Origin: an uncultured Lachnospiraceae bacterium
GTDB taxonomy: Bacteria; Bacillota; Clostridia; Lachnospirales; Lachnospiraceae
DNA length: 64,000 nt
NCBI GenBank assembly: GCA_949840915.1
Contig: CATKXY010000009.1
Coordinates: forward strand, 47,701-111,700
Direction: 5' to 3'
The translations under genes were made by a program, and so were the position numbers. The notes under the pieces were generated by a model that saw nothing but the letters and a program-made list of their open reading frames with translations, did not search any database and had not been told where the DNA came from. How positions within the stretch are numbered: the stretch's first letter is position 1; each line of letters opens with the position of its first letter. Shown one piece after another: positions 38,436-49,012 of this stretch.

Positions 38436-41400
38436 TTACCGATTCCACCACCATACAAATCGTTTAGATTTAATCTTAAAGGGAACCGTTTTTATTCCGC
38501 CGTAGTCCCCGACACCCCGGATGATCATTTTCGCTGTGCCTGTCCTGACGTTATTCTCATAACGGACGATCTCGTAATTTTCCGGCTGCAGAATCTGCCG
38601 GCCCAGTTTAACTGTCAGAATGTCCTTCCCGGGTTCGATGTCGCCGCCGGTGTAGTACTGGACGGGAATCGTCACCCGGGCTTTGCTTATGCCCTGCTTT
38701 ACGATGCGATAGTCTCCCGATACCGTCCCGCAGTACTGATTCTTTCCCGTCGCCGTCACCGTGACACAGGTGCCCGCCGGAAGTATATCATCCGCATCCA
38801 CCGCATCTCCTGCCATTCTGTGGACGCTGGACGCGCCGTTTGTGACGTCCGCGTCATATTTATAGGTATAACTACAGGTAAAATCTTTTCTGTGTGTAAG
38901 CTTCTTACCGTTTATATCGTATATGACAGGTATGGAGACATAGCCTCCGCGCCTGCCTGTATAGGCTCTGTCATCTGCGGTCAAAGAGAGTGAGCCGACA
39001 TCCTTAGCCGTGATAGTGAAGCTAAGTCCTACAGCGCCTTTAAAGTTTCCTTTTCCCTTAATCGTCAGCACGGGAGATTTCCCGGCATCTGATCTGTCTG
39101 TTAAAGCCGTATTGTTTTTATAGGATAAGGTATAGTTGCTGCCTGCCGTGAGGATTCTGTCACGATATCTGACCACAGGTACCGGCTTGCTGCCTCCCTT
39201 TTCATAGCTCACGGAGATCGATTCACGATTTTCCACGGTGACAAGGTTCTGCGCATCCTCCAGGATATCATATGGTGTGATACGGAACGTCTTTTTCATC
39301 GTGCCGCTGTAACCGTTGATCCCCTTAAAGACGACGGCTGCCGTTCCCGCTTCCGTATTTCGGATATAGCTGACCTCATAATCTCTTCCCTCCTCCAGTG
39401 TCACCGCCGGGGTATTTCTGTCCCTGACATAGGTGAGATGATACGGCAGCAAACCTGAATCTTTGGTAATCTTCTCTCCTGTATATACAACAGATTTCGG
39501 CAGATCATTGACCTTGACTTTGCTCAGCGGGATCCCTGTGATCTTGAAGGTAACCGTCTTCTCACCGGCATACTCCCCCATTCCGGTCAGTCTGACTGTG
39601 GCTGTTCCGATATCGGTGTGATTGCTGTAATCCGCCGTATAGTCCTTTCCCTCCGTGAGCGTCTGCTTTCCGTAAGTCACCCTGAGAACAGGTTCAACGG
39701 GCGCTCCCGTGTAAATCTGATCCGTAATCTTTCCCACCTTCGCCTTGGCCATCAGCATCTTGGAAGTGATCTCAAAGAATACGGTTCTCTCCCCGCAGTA
39801 ATTTCCCTTGCCGGTAATCGTCATGGAATGACTGCCGATTTCTCTGTAGGCTCCCTCACGGGTATCGTTATAGCTTACCGTATAGTCCCTGTTTTTCCTG
39901 AGTGTACTGCCGCCCCGTCTGACCACAGGATTCGGCTTTTGCGTCTTCTGATTATAGGCTAAAACGATTCTGCCCACAGTGACATCCGCACTGTTGTCCG
40001 AGATATCCTTCGGGGTGATCTTAAAGGAGGCCGTCTGTGTGCCTGTATAGTTTCCTTTTCCTTTCACCGTGATCACAGGCGCTTTCTTTGCCTGGAATCC
40101 GGCATCGTCACTCCCCAAAACATACGCCGCCTTGTTTCTCGCGTATTTGACAGTATAGTCCCTTCCCTCCTTCAGTCGTACCGTTTTGTCATATACCCTG
40201 ACGTCAGGCTTGATGGCTGTCCCCGTGTACTCATATCCGTCCGCATTGATTCCCGCGATCCACAAACCGTCGGGAATCCTGCCGTCCTGAGGCATATCGA
40301 TATCCAGAATACCGTCTCCATCCCCGTCTTCGCCGTCATCGCCGTCATCGCCGTCATGCGTTCCGTTACCGTCGTCTCCCGTGACAGTGATCAGGCAGGA
40401 AGCCGAACAGGAGCCTGCCGTCGCCGTAATCTCTGCCGTTCCCCCAGAGACAGCCCGCACCAGGCCCTCCTCTGACACAATCGCCACCGTCTCGTCGCCG
40501 GATGTCCAGAGCACGCTCCCGTAATCGGCGCCTTCAGGTTCGACCGCCGCTGTAAGCTGCACTTCCCCCGGTCCCGCCTCCGCCATGGAAAGCGTATACT
40601 CCTTATAATTTAACGAAATTCCGGTCACAGGGATATTCAACCGCTCATATCGTGCACACAGCTCCAGATTCTCCGTGACTGCCATGTCAAAATCAAAGAG
40701 TGTATCTCCCAGATACCAGCCCGTAAAACGATATCCCGGCACCTCGGGCGCCGTGACCGCAGTTACGGTCTGCCCGCTCTCCAGACGTTCTTCCTTCAGC
40801 AATTCTCCTTTTTCATTCAGGAACCTCACGCTGCATATGACTGCTCCCGGCGTCCATACATGATATTCCAGCGTCCTCGCACCCTCGTAAAGCCCTATTC
40901 CCGTAACTGTGACGGAATACTTTCCCGCCTGCCATACGGCATAGTCCCCGGATATGATATAATCCACGCCGGCCTGCAATACCTCTCCTCTGTATACAAC
41001 AGAAACCTCCGCATACTGTTCCCCGTCCGCAGCATAGAGATCCGCCGCCGTAATATCCGCACCGCCGATGTCTCTGGGAGCCATCTCCACCACATACAGC
41101 TCCCGGTCCTCATATTCCTCCCGGTTTACATAAGACAGCGCAAGATTTCCCTCCGTGTCCGTGACTTCCTGACCGATATACAGAATATTGTCGGCGGTGA
41201 GAAGCACGTTCGCGGCGACGTCTTTTACCACATAATACTGATAACGCCTCTGGGGAACCAACCCTGAAAATCTGTCCGGATCCACTATCTCTATGACCCG
41301 TCCTTCTGCGGATGATCCATCCGACTGCGCACCTATAGCACTCCCGGCTCCCGACAGAATTTCATCATAACTTACGACAGTCGTTTTAGCAGCCCCCGCC

Positions 41401-44400
41401 GTCAAAGCAGTCCGGAATGCCTCAGTGATATTAATCAGATCCGCATTGACAGCGCCGCTATTGAGCAAATACAAAGTACCGTCCGCTCCGCGGGCCTCCG
41501 CCCTTGCATTAGCCCATCCTGCACGAACAGGCTGATTTATTTCCACAACTCCATCGACTTCTTTGGTCAATCGTTTGTAATTGATAAAATAAGAATACAG
41601 TTCTCCGGAATCATTCAATGCCCAATAGCATTGTTTTCCGCCCCAGTTTGAATAAGCCAAATCAGTATAAAAGCTGCCGTCAACCTTCTCAGACGGAACA
41701 TTTCCCTGTCCAAACCATGTATACAGCTCCCCGGAATCATTCAACAGCATATGATCCGCATATCCGCCGTAAACCTGCTTCACATTCTGTGCGATCAGGA
41801 CTGGTTTATGATTAGCCGTATCTGATGTAGACGATCCCCATTGATACAGATCCCCATTATTTTGGACCGCAAGCACTACCGGAATCTGACTCGTATTACA
41901 AGATACGGTTTTCACATCGTCCAACACAAAGACAGGCTCACTTACACTATCCGAATCGCTGTACCTGTCTCCTTGTCCCAATACAGAGCCAATATTGGTT
42001 CCCCACATATACAAGGTACCGTCCTTCGTGATCGCCATGGCAAAAGGACAATAATAGGTACCCCTCGGTCCACCGTCCCAGGTAAAAAAGAAAACATCGT
42101 CCAACACCTTCGCAGGTTTGTAACAGGCTATGCCCTGTGATCCTGTTCCCAAGATACCACTCTCTTTGTTACTGTAATATCCTCCGTCATTACATCCCCA
42201 TGAATACAGGCTGTCAGTCTCTGTCAAAGCAAATATGGCATGTTGGCTCGACGGAACCGTGGCAGGGGCGTAAACCTGCTTTACTCCCTCCATTACCAAT
42301 TGGGGACTATAAACATCGTTTTCCTTTCCCGTCCCCAGCAGACCATACTTACCGCTTCCCCACATATAAAGATTGCCGTTGCTTGTAATCGCGGCGCAAA
42401 CAGCGGTATCCGCATTCGAAGCGTGCAAAGAGATCGCGTCGATCTTACTGCCGCCCAGAACTCCTGCAACTTTGTGCGGCGAATGACAATCCTCGGTATC
42501 GCCCGTTCCCAGAACGCCGCTTGTATTGCGTCCCCATGAATACATTTCTCCATCATTTGTCACCGCAAATACCGCGTTTCTGAAAATTATGGCATCCTTG
42601 ACATTATCCAGCGCTTTAACAGGCACCGCCGAATCAGTGGTAGTTCCGTTCCCCAATTGTCCGTATGTATTATTGCCCCAAAGATACAGCGCATCATCCG
42701 ACGCAATCACCGCGCTGACGCCGGCGTTTGAACCTACATACTGAATAACCTCTCTGACATTCGGAAGCCCGGCTGTAGTCTCATTCAAATCTACATTCAG
42801 AAGGAACACGGTACTTTCCGCCGTGACATGGCGCGTTACCTCCCCAACTACATCCTTTCCCTTCTTCACTTTCACATGATAATCACGATTCGGATAAAGC
42901 CAGAAAGAACACTTCCCGTTTTCGTCGGTAGTCTGTTTCAGACTGTCGATTTCTACCTGTAAATCCTTCTGCAGGAGTCCCTTTTCATCCTTTACGACAA
43001 AATGGATCTCACATCGTGTATTAGGACATTTGCCAAACCGGAAACCGGAGTGATGGCAGATATCATTATACCAGTCCTTATCCAGCAAATTGAATTCCCA
43101 AGGTTCTACAGAAGCTGCCAGCTTGGGAAACATTGCAATTTTTATGTTTGCCCCCAGCTCACAGCCCACTTTGAGATGCCCCTCCACACATATGGTGCAG
43201 TCATGGTGCAGAACAGGATTGGACAGCTGAAGGGTCTTTGCATCAAGCGTAATTCCAGCCGTAGCAGATATTTTGAGTTCTCCTATCAACCCGAATAAAA
43301 TACTTACCGTAGGTTCAAATTCCAGCCCGACAAAAAGCTCTATCTCTGCACTTATATCCAGAATCGGATCTTTGCTCTCTTTGACAGAATTGACTTTGTT
43401 ATTGGATATTTCAAAACCCACAGTCGACTCAGTTATAAGGCTCAGATTTACCTCCCCTTTACCCCTGAGCACAAAACGAAGCGGAAACTCCAGCGTGATG
43501 AGACCTCCCGCCAGAAAAGGGATCATATAGTCTCCCAATAAAAGTTTGATCTCACCTTCCGCTTCATAATACCCTTTTATTGTCTCTTTATGGGTAATTC
43601 TGAGTTCAAAGTACTTTTCCTTGGTGGTCATATAATACTTCAGGTATGATTTTATTTCACAGGCAAAATCTATTTTAAATTTTCCATCTAAAGAAGGAAC
43701 CACATCGCCGGGCTTTGTCTCGTCCAGTATCCCGGATTCCTCTTCCTTCTCAATGGTAAATTTGAATGTCACACCCGGAGCTTCATTTGAACCGACCTCA
43801 TCCACTTCCTTACCTTCATAATGAACAAGGGCATCGCAGTGATCCAGATTCACTTCCGCGTTCTCTCCGTCCCCACTGTTATCCAGCTTGATATATTCCA
43901 GAAAGTCTTGAATATCCGTTGTGTCCTTTGCCACGATTTTCAGGCTGTTTAAATTATTTCCGCCCGGTATGACTCTCTTCACTTCTATGTATATAAAATT
44001 ATTTGTGTCATACTCATAAGCGATTCTCTTGCCAACCATGGCCGATTGTAAAAATTTGCTGTCACAGTTGCGGAACTCAAAAGTATTGGTGTCCCGATCA
44101 AAATTCACCAGCTCATTTCTCTTCCCAATGATCGGATCAATGCCGGCGCTCTGCAGTTTCGGCACAGACGCGTCTGCCTCCACCTGTGATACACGGATCA
44201 CATCCTCCTTCAGGATCATAAAGTTGGTAGTCACGTCCCCGTCCAGATTGACCACTCTGTCCTCGGCGAATTCCTCTGTCGTCATAGCCATGAGCTCCTG
44301 CATCGCCTGCGTATACATGGAGGACTCATATTCGCCGGCAAACGGGGCAAGGGACTCGGTATCGACAAGCCATCCCCTGATATAAAAATACTGCGGCATA

Positions 44401-44837
44401 TCGGCGACGTCCACTTCCACTGTAGCTTCTGTCTGATCTGCCTGTACCAAAGTCTGCCCAAATCCCAGAAACTGTATGTTTTTCTCGTCAAAAACAGCCA
44501 CCAGAACACTGCAGTCTCGCTGCGTACCCAGCGTCACCGCAAACTCTCTGTCTGCGGTTCTTTCTATTGAGGTGATATAACATCCCGCCGCAGCCTCCTG
44601 AGACTCCCGGGCAATCTCCTCCTGCATGGAACTGTACAACGTATCGTTCATCCACTGAGAAAGCTCGCCTGCATCCACGCCAGAGTGCGTACCGCCGTCC
44701 TCCGCTTCTTCCGCAGAACTGTGTACCGCTTCCTCCGGAATGTTCTCCGTCTCATGAATCTGCGCCGCCAGAGCATTCATATCCATGGATGTCACCGTCA
44801 ATGCAACTGCCAGCAATGCTGCAATCAATCTTTTCAT
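38436..44837 (-). CDS. Giant secreted repeat protein (2,133 aa): signal peptide, RCC1-like repeats, InlB B-repeat, Big_2-like domain, Asp/Gly linker, tandem GKGNYTG-type repeats
   Basis: MKRLIAALLAVALTVTSMDMNALAAQ signal; LYLWGNNTYGQLGNGTTTDSAVPVKALDNV RCC1 repeats; PEVPGYRFTGWYLGDTLFDFDMAVTENLELCARY; repeated YTV.Y.xN...GTA.V...GKGNYTG. Confidence 0.93.
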   Translation of the reverse strand: MKRLIAALLAVALTVTSMDMNALAAQIHETENIPEEAVHSSAEEAEDGGTHSGVDAGELSQWMNDTLYSSMQEEIARESQEAAAGCYITSIERTADREFAVTLGTQRDCSVLVAVFDEKNIQFLGFGQTLVQADQTEATVEVDVADMPQYFYIRGWLVDTESLAPFAGEYESSMYTQAMQELMAMTTEEFAEDRVVNLDGDVTTNFMILKEDVIRVSQVEADASVPKLQSAGIDPIIGKRNELVNFDRDTNTFEFRNCDSKFLQSAMVGKRIAYEYDTNNFIYIEVKRVIPGGNNLNSLKIVAKDTTDIQDFLEYIKLDNSGDGENAEVNLDHCDALVHYEGKEVDEVGSNEAPGVTFKFTIEKEEESGILDETKPGDVVPSLDGKFKIDFACEIKSYLKYYMTTKEKYFELRITHKETIKGYYEAEGEIKLLLGDYMIPFLAGGLITLEFPLRFVLRGKGEVNLSLITESTVGFEISNNKVNSVKESKDPILDISAEIELFVGLEFEPTVSILFGLIGELKISATAGITLDAKTLQLSNPVLHHDCTICVEGHLKVGCELGANIKIAMFPKLAASVEPWEFNLLDKDWYNDICHHSGFRFGKCPNTRCEIHFVVKDEKGLLQKDLQVEIDSLKQTTDENGKCSFWLYPNRDYHVKVKKGKDVVGEVTRHVTAESTVFLLNVDLNETTAGLPNVREVIQYVGSNAGVSAVIASDDALYLWGNNTYGQLGNGTTTDSAVPVKALDNVKDAIIFRNAVFAVTNDGEMYSWGRNTSGVLGTGDTEDCHSPHKVAGVLGGSKIDAISLHASNADTAVCAAITSNGNLYMWGSGKYGLLGTGKENDVYSPQLVMEGVKQVYAPATVPSSQHAIFALTETDSLYSWGCNDGGYYSNKESGILGTGSQGIACYKPAKVLDDVFFFTWDGGPRGTYYCPFAMAITKDGTLYMWGTNIGSVLGQGDRYSDSDSVSEPVFVLDDVKTVSCNTSQIPVVLAVQNNGDLYQWGSSTSDTANHKPVLIAQNVKQVYGGYADHMLLNDSGELYTWFGQGNVPSEKVDGSFYTDLAYSNWGGKQCYWALNDSGELYSYFINYKRLTKEVDGVVEINQPVRAGWANARAEARGADGTLYLLNSGAVNADLINITEAFRTALTAGAAKTTVVSYDEILSGAGSAIGAQSDGSSAEGRVIEIVDPDRFSGLVPQRRYQYYVVKDVAANVLLTADNILYIGQEVTDTEGNLALSYVNREEYEDRELYVVEMAPRDIGGADITAADLYAADGEQYAEVSVVYRGEVLQAGVDYIISGDYAVWQAGKYSVTVTGIGLYEGARTLEYHVWTPGAVICSVRFLNEKGELLKEERLESGQTVTAVTAPEVPGYRFTGWYLGDTLFDFDMAVTENLELCARYERLNIPVTGISLNYKEYTLSMAEAGPGEVQLTAAVEPEGADYGSVLWTSGDETVAIVSEEGLVRAVSGGTAEITATAGSCSASCLITVTGDDGNGTHDGDDGDDGEDGDGDGILDIDMPQDGRIPDGLWIAGINADGYEYTGTAIKPDVRVYDKTVRLKEGRDYTVKYARNKAAYVLGSDDAGFQAKKAPVITVKGKGNYTGTQTASFKITPKDISDNSADVTVGRIVLAYNQKTQKPNPVVRRGGSTLRKNRDYTVSYNDTREGAYREIGSHSMTITGKGNYCGERTVFFEITSKMLMAKAKVGKITDQIYTGAPVEPVLRVTYGKQTLTEGKDYTADYSNHTDIGTATVRLTGMGEYAGEKTVTFKITGIPLSKVKVNDLPKSVVYTGEKITKDSGLLPYHLTYVRDRNTPAVTLEEGRDYEVSYIRNTEAGTAAVVFKGINGYSGTMKKTFRITPYDILEDAQNLVTVENRESISVSYEKGGSKPVPVVRYRDRILTAGSNYTLSYKNNTALTDRSDAGKSPVLTIKGKGNFKGAVGLSFTITAKDVGSLSLTADDRAYTGRRGGYVSIPVIYDINGKKLTHRKDFTCSYTYKYDADVTNGASSVHRMAGDAVDADDILPAGTCVTVTATGKNQYCGTVSGDYRIVKQGISKARVTIPVQYYTGGDIEPGKDILTVKLGRQILQPENYEIVRYENNVRTGTAKMIIRGVGDYGGIKTVPFKIKSKRFVWWWNR

Positions 44838-44885
44838 ATGCTGTTCTCCCCCTCTGAGTGATCTAAAATAATCTAAAGAATAAAA

Positions 44886-44911
44886 AAGCAGTCCCCCAAA
44901 AGGAACTGCTT
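44886..44911 (-). terminator. Terminator hairpin downstream of yajC
   Basis: Minus strand AAGCAGTTCCTTTTGGGGGACTGCTTTTTTATT. Confidence 0.75.
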
Positions 44912-44933
44912 CCGGCTTCCTGCCACAAACGAT

Positions 44934-45269
44934 CTAGTTGCTCTCCGGCTTCTCCACTCTGCTGATAGCGGACTTGTCCATGGGAATACGGCAATTCTTG
45001 TTATTGCCAAATTCCACGATCACAGTGTCATCACTGATATCGATGACGATACCGTAAAAACCGGAGGTCGTCAAAACACAGTCGCCAAGCTCCAGAGACG
45101 CGATCATTGCCGCTACTTGCTTCCGCTCCTTCTGCTGAGGTCTCATCATAAAGAAATACAGCCCGCCAAAGAGTAATGCGTAAATGGCTATCGTGGTCAC
45201 GATTCCAAAAGAATTTCCTGCCGCCGCTGCATCTGCCTCTGTCATTCCTGTCAATAAAATACCCATCAT
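44934..45269 (-). CDS. yajC: Preprotein translocase subunit YajC
   Basis: LLFGGLYFFMMRPQQKERKQVAAMIASLELGDCVLTTSGFYGIVIDI. Confidence 0.94.
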   Translation of the reverse strand: MMGILLTGMTEADAAAAGNSFGIVTTIAIYALLFGGLYFFMMRPQQKERKQVAAMIASLELGDCVLTTSGFYGIVIDISDDTVIVEFGNNKNCRIPMDKSAISRVEKPESN

Positions 45270-45451
45270 TCCTCCATTCCGGCACATCTGGCCTGAAATA
45301 TTACCGCCTTCCCTGACCTGCTTTGCCCGTTCTGCTGTCTTAGGCTGCAGCGTTAGTCAAAAAGATGCATCCAGATTATAATACACAGAATTTGGGACAG
45401 GGGCAAGCCCTATTTTGCATTTCCTGCTATTTTTCATTATTTTTTTAGAAA

Positions 45452-46621
45452 TCAGGATTTACCCGGAACCGACATACCTTCCAGCTTGCGCTTTTTGTAT
45501 ATACCAAACTCTCCCCGGTCCAGCGAGTCCCTTATCTCTTCCATCATTGTATTATAAAAATACAGATTGTGCAGCACACACAGACGCATCCCCAGCATTT
45601 CTTTTGCTTTTAACAGATGTCTGATATAAGCCCTGGAATACCTTCTGCAGGCGGGACAGCCGCAGCCCTCCTCGATGGGACGCCCGTCCGTCTCATATTT
45701 TGCATTAAAGAGATTTATTTTGCCGTGGTTGGTATAAAGATGCCCGTGCCGTCCGTTTCTGGTGGGATATACACAGTCAAAAAAGTCCACGCCGCGCTCC
45801 ACGCCCTCAAGAATATTTGCAGGAGTTCCCACTCCCATCAGATAAGTGGGCTTGTCCTTGGGCAGCCATGGTACCACCTCGTCCAGAATATGATACATCT
45901 CTTCATGCGTCTCTCCCACAGCAAGTCCGCCGATGGCATATCCGTCCAGCTCAAGCTCCGCAATGCGTTTTGCGTGTTCGATGCGGATATCGTCGTAGAC
46001 CGCACCCTGATTGATCCCGAACAGAAGCTGAGCCGGATTCACCGTCTCCTCCAGACCGTTCAGTCTCTTCATCTCCCGCTTACAACGCTCCAGCCATCTG
46101 GTGGTCCGTTCCACCGAAGCCTGCACATATCCTCTGTCCGCCTTGCTGGGAGCACATTCGTCAAAAGCCATGGCTATGGTGGAACCCAGATTGGACTGAA
46201 TCTGCATACTCTCCTCCGGACCCATGAAAATCTTTCTTCCGTCGATGTGAGAGTGAAAATATACTCCTTCTTCTCTGATCTTGCGAAGGCCTGCCAGCGA
46301 AAAAACCTGGAAACCGCCGGAGTCCGTAAGGATCGGTTTGTCCCAGGACATAAACCGATGCAGTCCGCCCATACGGCGGATGACCTGATCTCCCGGCCGC
46401 ACATGAAGATGATAGGTGTTGGAAAGCTCCACCTGCGTTTTGATCTGTTCCAGATCCTCAGTCGAAACGGCGCCCTTTATGGCGGCCACGGTCCCCACGT
46501 TCATAAACACCGGTGTCTGAATCACACCGTGTACGGTGGCAAACTCTCCCCGCTTGGCGTTCCCTTCCGTCCGGAGCAGACGGTATTTTGCCCTAAATTG
46601 ATTCTGTATCGTCTCTTCCAT
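45452..46621 (-). CDS. tgt: tRNA-guanine transglycosylase
   Basis: LSNTYHLHVRPGDQVIRRMGGLHRFMSWDKPILTDSGGFQVFSLA; CGCPACRRYSRAYIRHL. Confidence 0.96.
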   Translation of the reverse strand: MEETIQNQFRAKYRLLRTEGNAKRGEFATVHGVIQTPVFMNVGTVAAIKGAVSTEDLEQIKTQVELSNTYHLHVRPGDQVIRRMGGLHRFMSWDKPILTDSGGFQVFSLAGLRKIREEGVYFHSHIDGRKIFMGPEESMQIQSNLGSTIAMAFDECAPSKADRGYVQASVERTTRWLERCKREMKRLNGLEETVNPAQLLFGINQGAVYDDIRIEHAKRIAELELDGYAIGGLAVGETHEEMYHILDEVVPWLPKDKPTYLMGVGTPANILEGVERGVDFFDCVYPTRNGRHGHLYTNHGKINLFNAKYETDGRPIEEGCGCPACRRYSRAYIRHLLKAKEMLGMRLCVLHNLYFYNTMMEEIRDSLDRGEFGIYKKRKLEGMSVPGKS

Positions 46622-46625
46622 ATTA

Positions 46626-47705
46626 TCAGTTATTCTCCAAATCCTCCCAAAGCTCCTCCAGTGTGATACCCTGCGCGGTGATCACCGTGGCCGCCTCTAC
46701 GCCCACATAGCGAAAATGCCATGGCTCATAATCGATACCCGTGACATATTCCTTTCCCTTGGGGTAACGTACGATAAAACCGAATCTGCAGCTATTCTCC
46801 GCCATCCATTTTCCGGCATCCGTATCTCCGAACTCCTGCTCCAGATCGGCGAAAGTGTCGCATGTGATATCCAGGGCAAGTCCGATCTCATGTTCGCTGT
46901 TTCCCGGCATGGTGACTGTTCTGCTGGAAAGCTGATAGGCCTCCATATAGGACATTCCCCGGTTCATATACTTATTTACTTTGTCATTGAAGAGATATAC
47001 CTGTCTCTCCGGCGGCCTGTATGGCGACCGGACTTTCAGTGTCAGCCCTTCATCCTTTGCCGCCTGCAGCATATCTGACAGATCATCCAAAATCCGCTCA
47101 TCGCACTTGAGATTGCCCACGATGGTTCCCAGCGTAAAACTGTAATCGTCCGGAATGGAATGCTGTTTGTTGATCAGAACCAGCCGCCAGTCATTGGCGT
47201 CAAAAACAAGCTCCCCGGACTCGTAAGCCTCCAGAATCTCCTCTGTCGTCCGCTCCGTTCCGCTGCCCCTGCCTTCAAGGGAAGCCAAAAGCTCAGAGGA
47301 ATCATAGGTATCAACACCAGCCATACCATGGGGATCCTCCTCATTCCAATCCTCAAGACCCTCCAGCACATCCTCATCAGCCAAAAGCTCCATATCCTCC
47401 AGGCTCAGGTCGGACTCGGGAGCCAGCTCCACACTGCTGTCCGCATCCGCCAGATCCCACTCCACTTCTCTTCCGTCCGCAGCGATAAACATGGGAAACG
47501 AAAAACTGCTGTAGACTACAAACAGGCAGAGGATCATCGTGAGCATGGAAAAACGCTTGCCGTTCCCGGCAAAATATGTCATTGCATGAAAAAAGAACAT
47601 GCTCACAACCAAAGCCGGCAGGGCCAAGATGCTGCATATTTTATTTTTTCTGCCGAATTGCAGTAATTTTTTTCTTACACGTTCCTTCAAAGTGTTTTTC
47701 ATCAA
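46626..47705 (-). CDS. M15/VanY-type D-alanyl-D-alanine carboxypeptidase, membrane-anchored
   Basis: PGNSEHEIGLALDIT; GIDYEPWHFRYVG. Confidence 0.9.
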   Translation of the reverse strand: MMKNTLKERVRKKLLQFGRKNKICSILALPALVVSMFFFHAMTYFAGNGKRFSMLTMILCLFVVYSSFSFPMFIAADGREVEWDLADADSSVELAPESDLSLEDMELLADEDVLEGLEDWNEEDPHGMAGVDTYDSSELLASLEGRGSGTERTTEEILEAYESGELVFDANDWRLVLINKQHSIPDDYSFTLGTIVGNLKCDERILDDLSDMLQAAKDEGLTLKVRSPYRPPERQVYLFNDKVNKYMNRGMSYMEAYQLSSRTVTMPGNSEHEIGLALDITCDTFADLEQEFGDTDAGKWMAENSCRFGFIVRYPKGKEYVTGIDYEPWHFRYVGVEAATVITAQGITLEELWEDLENN

Positions 47706-47911
47706 TCTGTGTGCCTTTATACGCCTCTATTATTACTTCTTATCTCATAATTGATGGAGACACTGATATCATAGCATAGTTTACGGACAAATGCACTATT
47801 TTTCTTGCTTTTTTTAGAATTAATCTATATACTTGAATAAAATCCGAACCGTTTTGAGAAAGCTGTTGATAATTGACTGTACATAACCGGGAAAATAAAG
47901 GAGGAACTGCC

Positions 47912-49009
47912 ATGGCAGGGTCATCATATGGAACAATCTTCAGAATAACTACATGGGGTGAATCTCACGGCAAAGCCCTGGGCGTTGTTGTGGACGGCTG
48001 TCCTGCCGGACTGCCTTTGTGCGAGGAGGACATACAGAGCTATCTGAACCGGAGAAAGCCCGGCGCAAGCAGCATCGCGACCCAGCGCAAGGAGGATGAC
48101 TGCGTGGAAATCCTCTCCGGCGTATTTGAGGGCAGAACCACAGGCACCCCCATCTCCATGATGGTGCGCAACACTTCCCAAATCTCCCGGGACTATGGCA
48201 ATATAGCCTCCTGTTACCGGCCCGGCCACGCAGATTATACCTTTGATCAAAAATACGGTTTTCGGGATTATCGCGGCGGCGGACGCTCCTCGGGCCGGGA
48301 GACCGTGGGACGTGTGGCTGCAGGCGCAGTGGCCGCCAAAGTTCTCTCCCGCATGGGCATTACCGTGCAGGCATACACCCGCTCCATCGGCCCCATCGAA
48401 GCCGATCTGGAGCATTTCGATGCCAAAGCCATTCTGTGTACTCCCACCGCCATGCCTGACAGAGCGGCGGACGAGAGAGCCATGGCCTATCTGGAGGGCG
48501 CAAAAAAGCGTCAGGACTCCGTGGGCGGCTCCATGGAATGCCGTGTGTACGGGCTCCCTGCGGGGATCGGCGACCCTGTATTCGAAAAGCTGGATGCCAA
48601 TCTGGCTAAGGCTGCCATGTCCATCGGCGCCATAAAGGCAGTGGAGATTGGAGACGGTTTTGCGGTCTCAAAACGCTGCGGCAGCAAAAACAACGATGCA
48701 TTCCGCATGGAGAATGGCCATGTAGTCAAATCCACAAATCATGCGGGCGGTGTTCTCGGCGGTATCAGCGACGGAGACATGCTGCTTGTGCGCGCCCATG
48801 TAAAACCCACTCCGTCCATTTATCTCACCCAGTCCACCGTCAACCAAAGCGGCGAGGAAGTGGATCTCTCCATCCATGGCAGACACGATCCCATCATTGT
48901 TCCCCGGGCGGTAGTCGTCCTCGAATGTATGACCGCCATCACCGTCCTTGACGCGATGATGCTGAACATGTCCGCCAGACTGGAGAGTCTGGAAACCTTT
49001 TACAACTGA
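47912..49009 (+). CDS. aroC: Chorismate synthase
   Basis: MAGSSYGTIFRITTWGESHGKALGVVVDGCPAG; start with AGGAGG. Confidence 0.97.
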   Translation: MAGSSYGTIFRITTWGESHGKALGVVVDGCPAGLPLCEEDIQSYLNRRKPGASSIATQRKEDDCVEILSGVFEGRTTGTPISMMVRNTSQISRDYGNIASCYRPGHADYTFDQKYGFRDYRGGGRSSGRETVGRVAAGAVAAKVLSRMGITVQAYTRSIGPIEADLEHFDAKAILCTPTAMPDRAADERAMAYLEGAKKRQDSVGGSMECRVYGLPAGIGDPVFEKLDANLAKAAMSIGAIKAVEIGDGFAVSKRCGSKNNDAFRMENGHVVKSTNHAGGVLGGISDGDMLLVRAHVKPTPSIYLTQSTVNQSGEEVDLSIHGRHDPIIVPRAVVVLECMTAITVLDAMMLNMSARLESLETFYN

Positions 49010-49012
49010 TCC

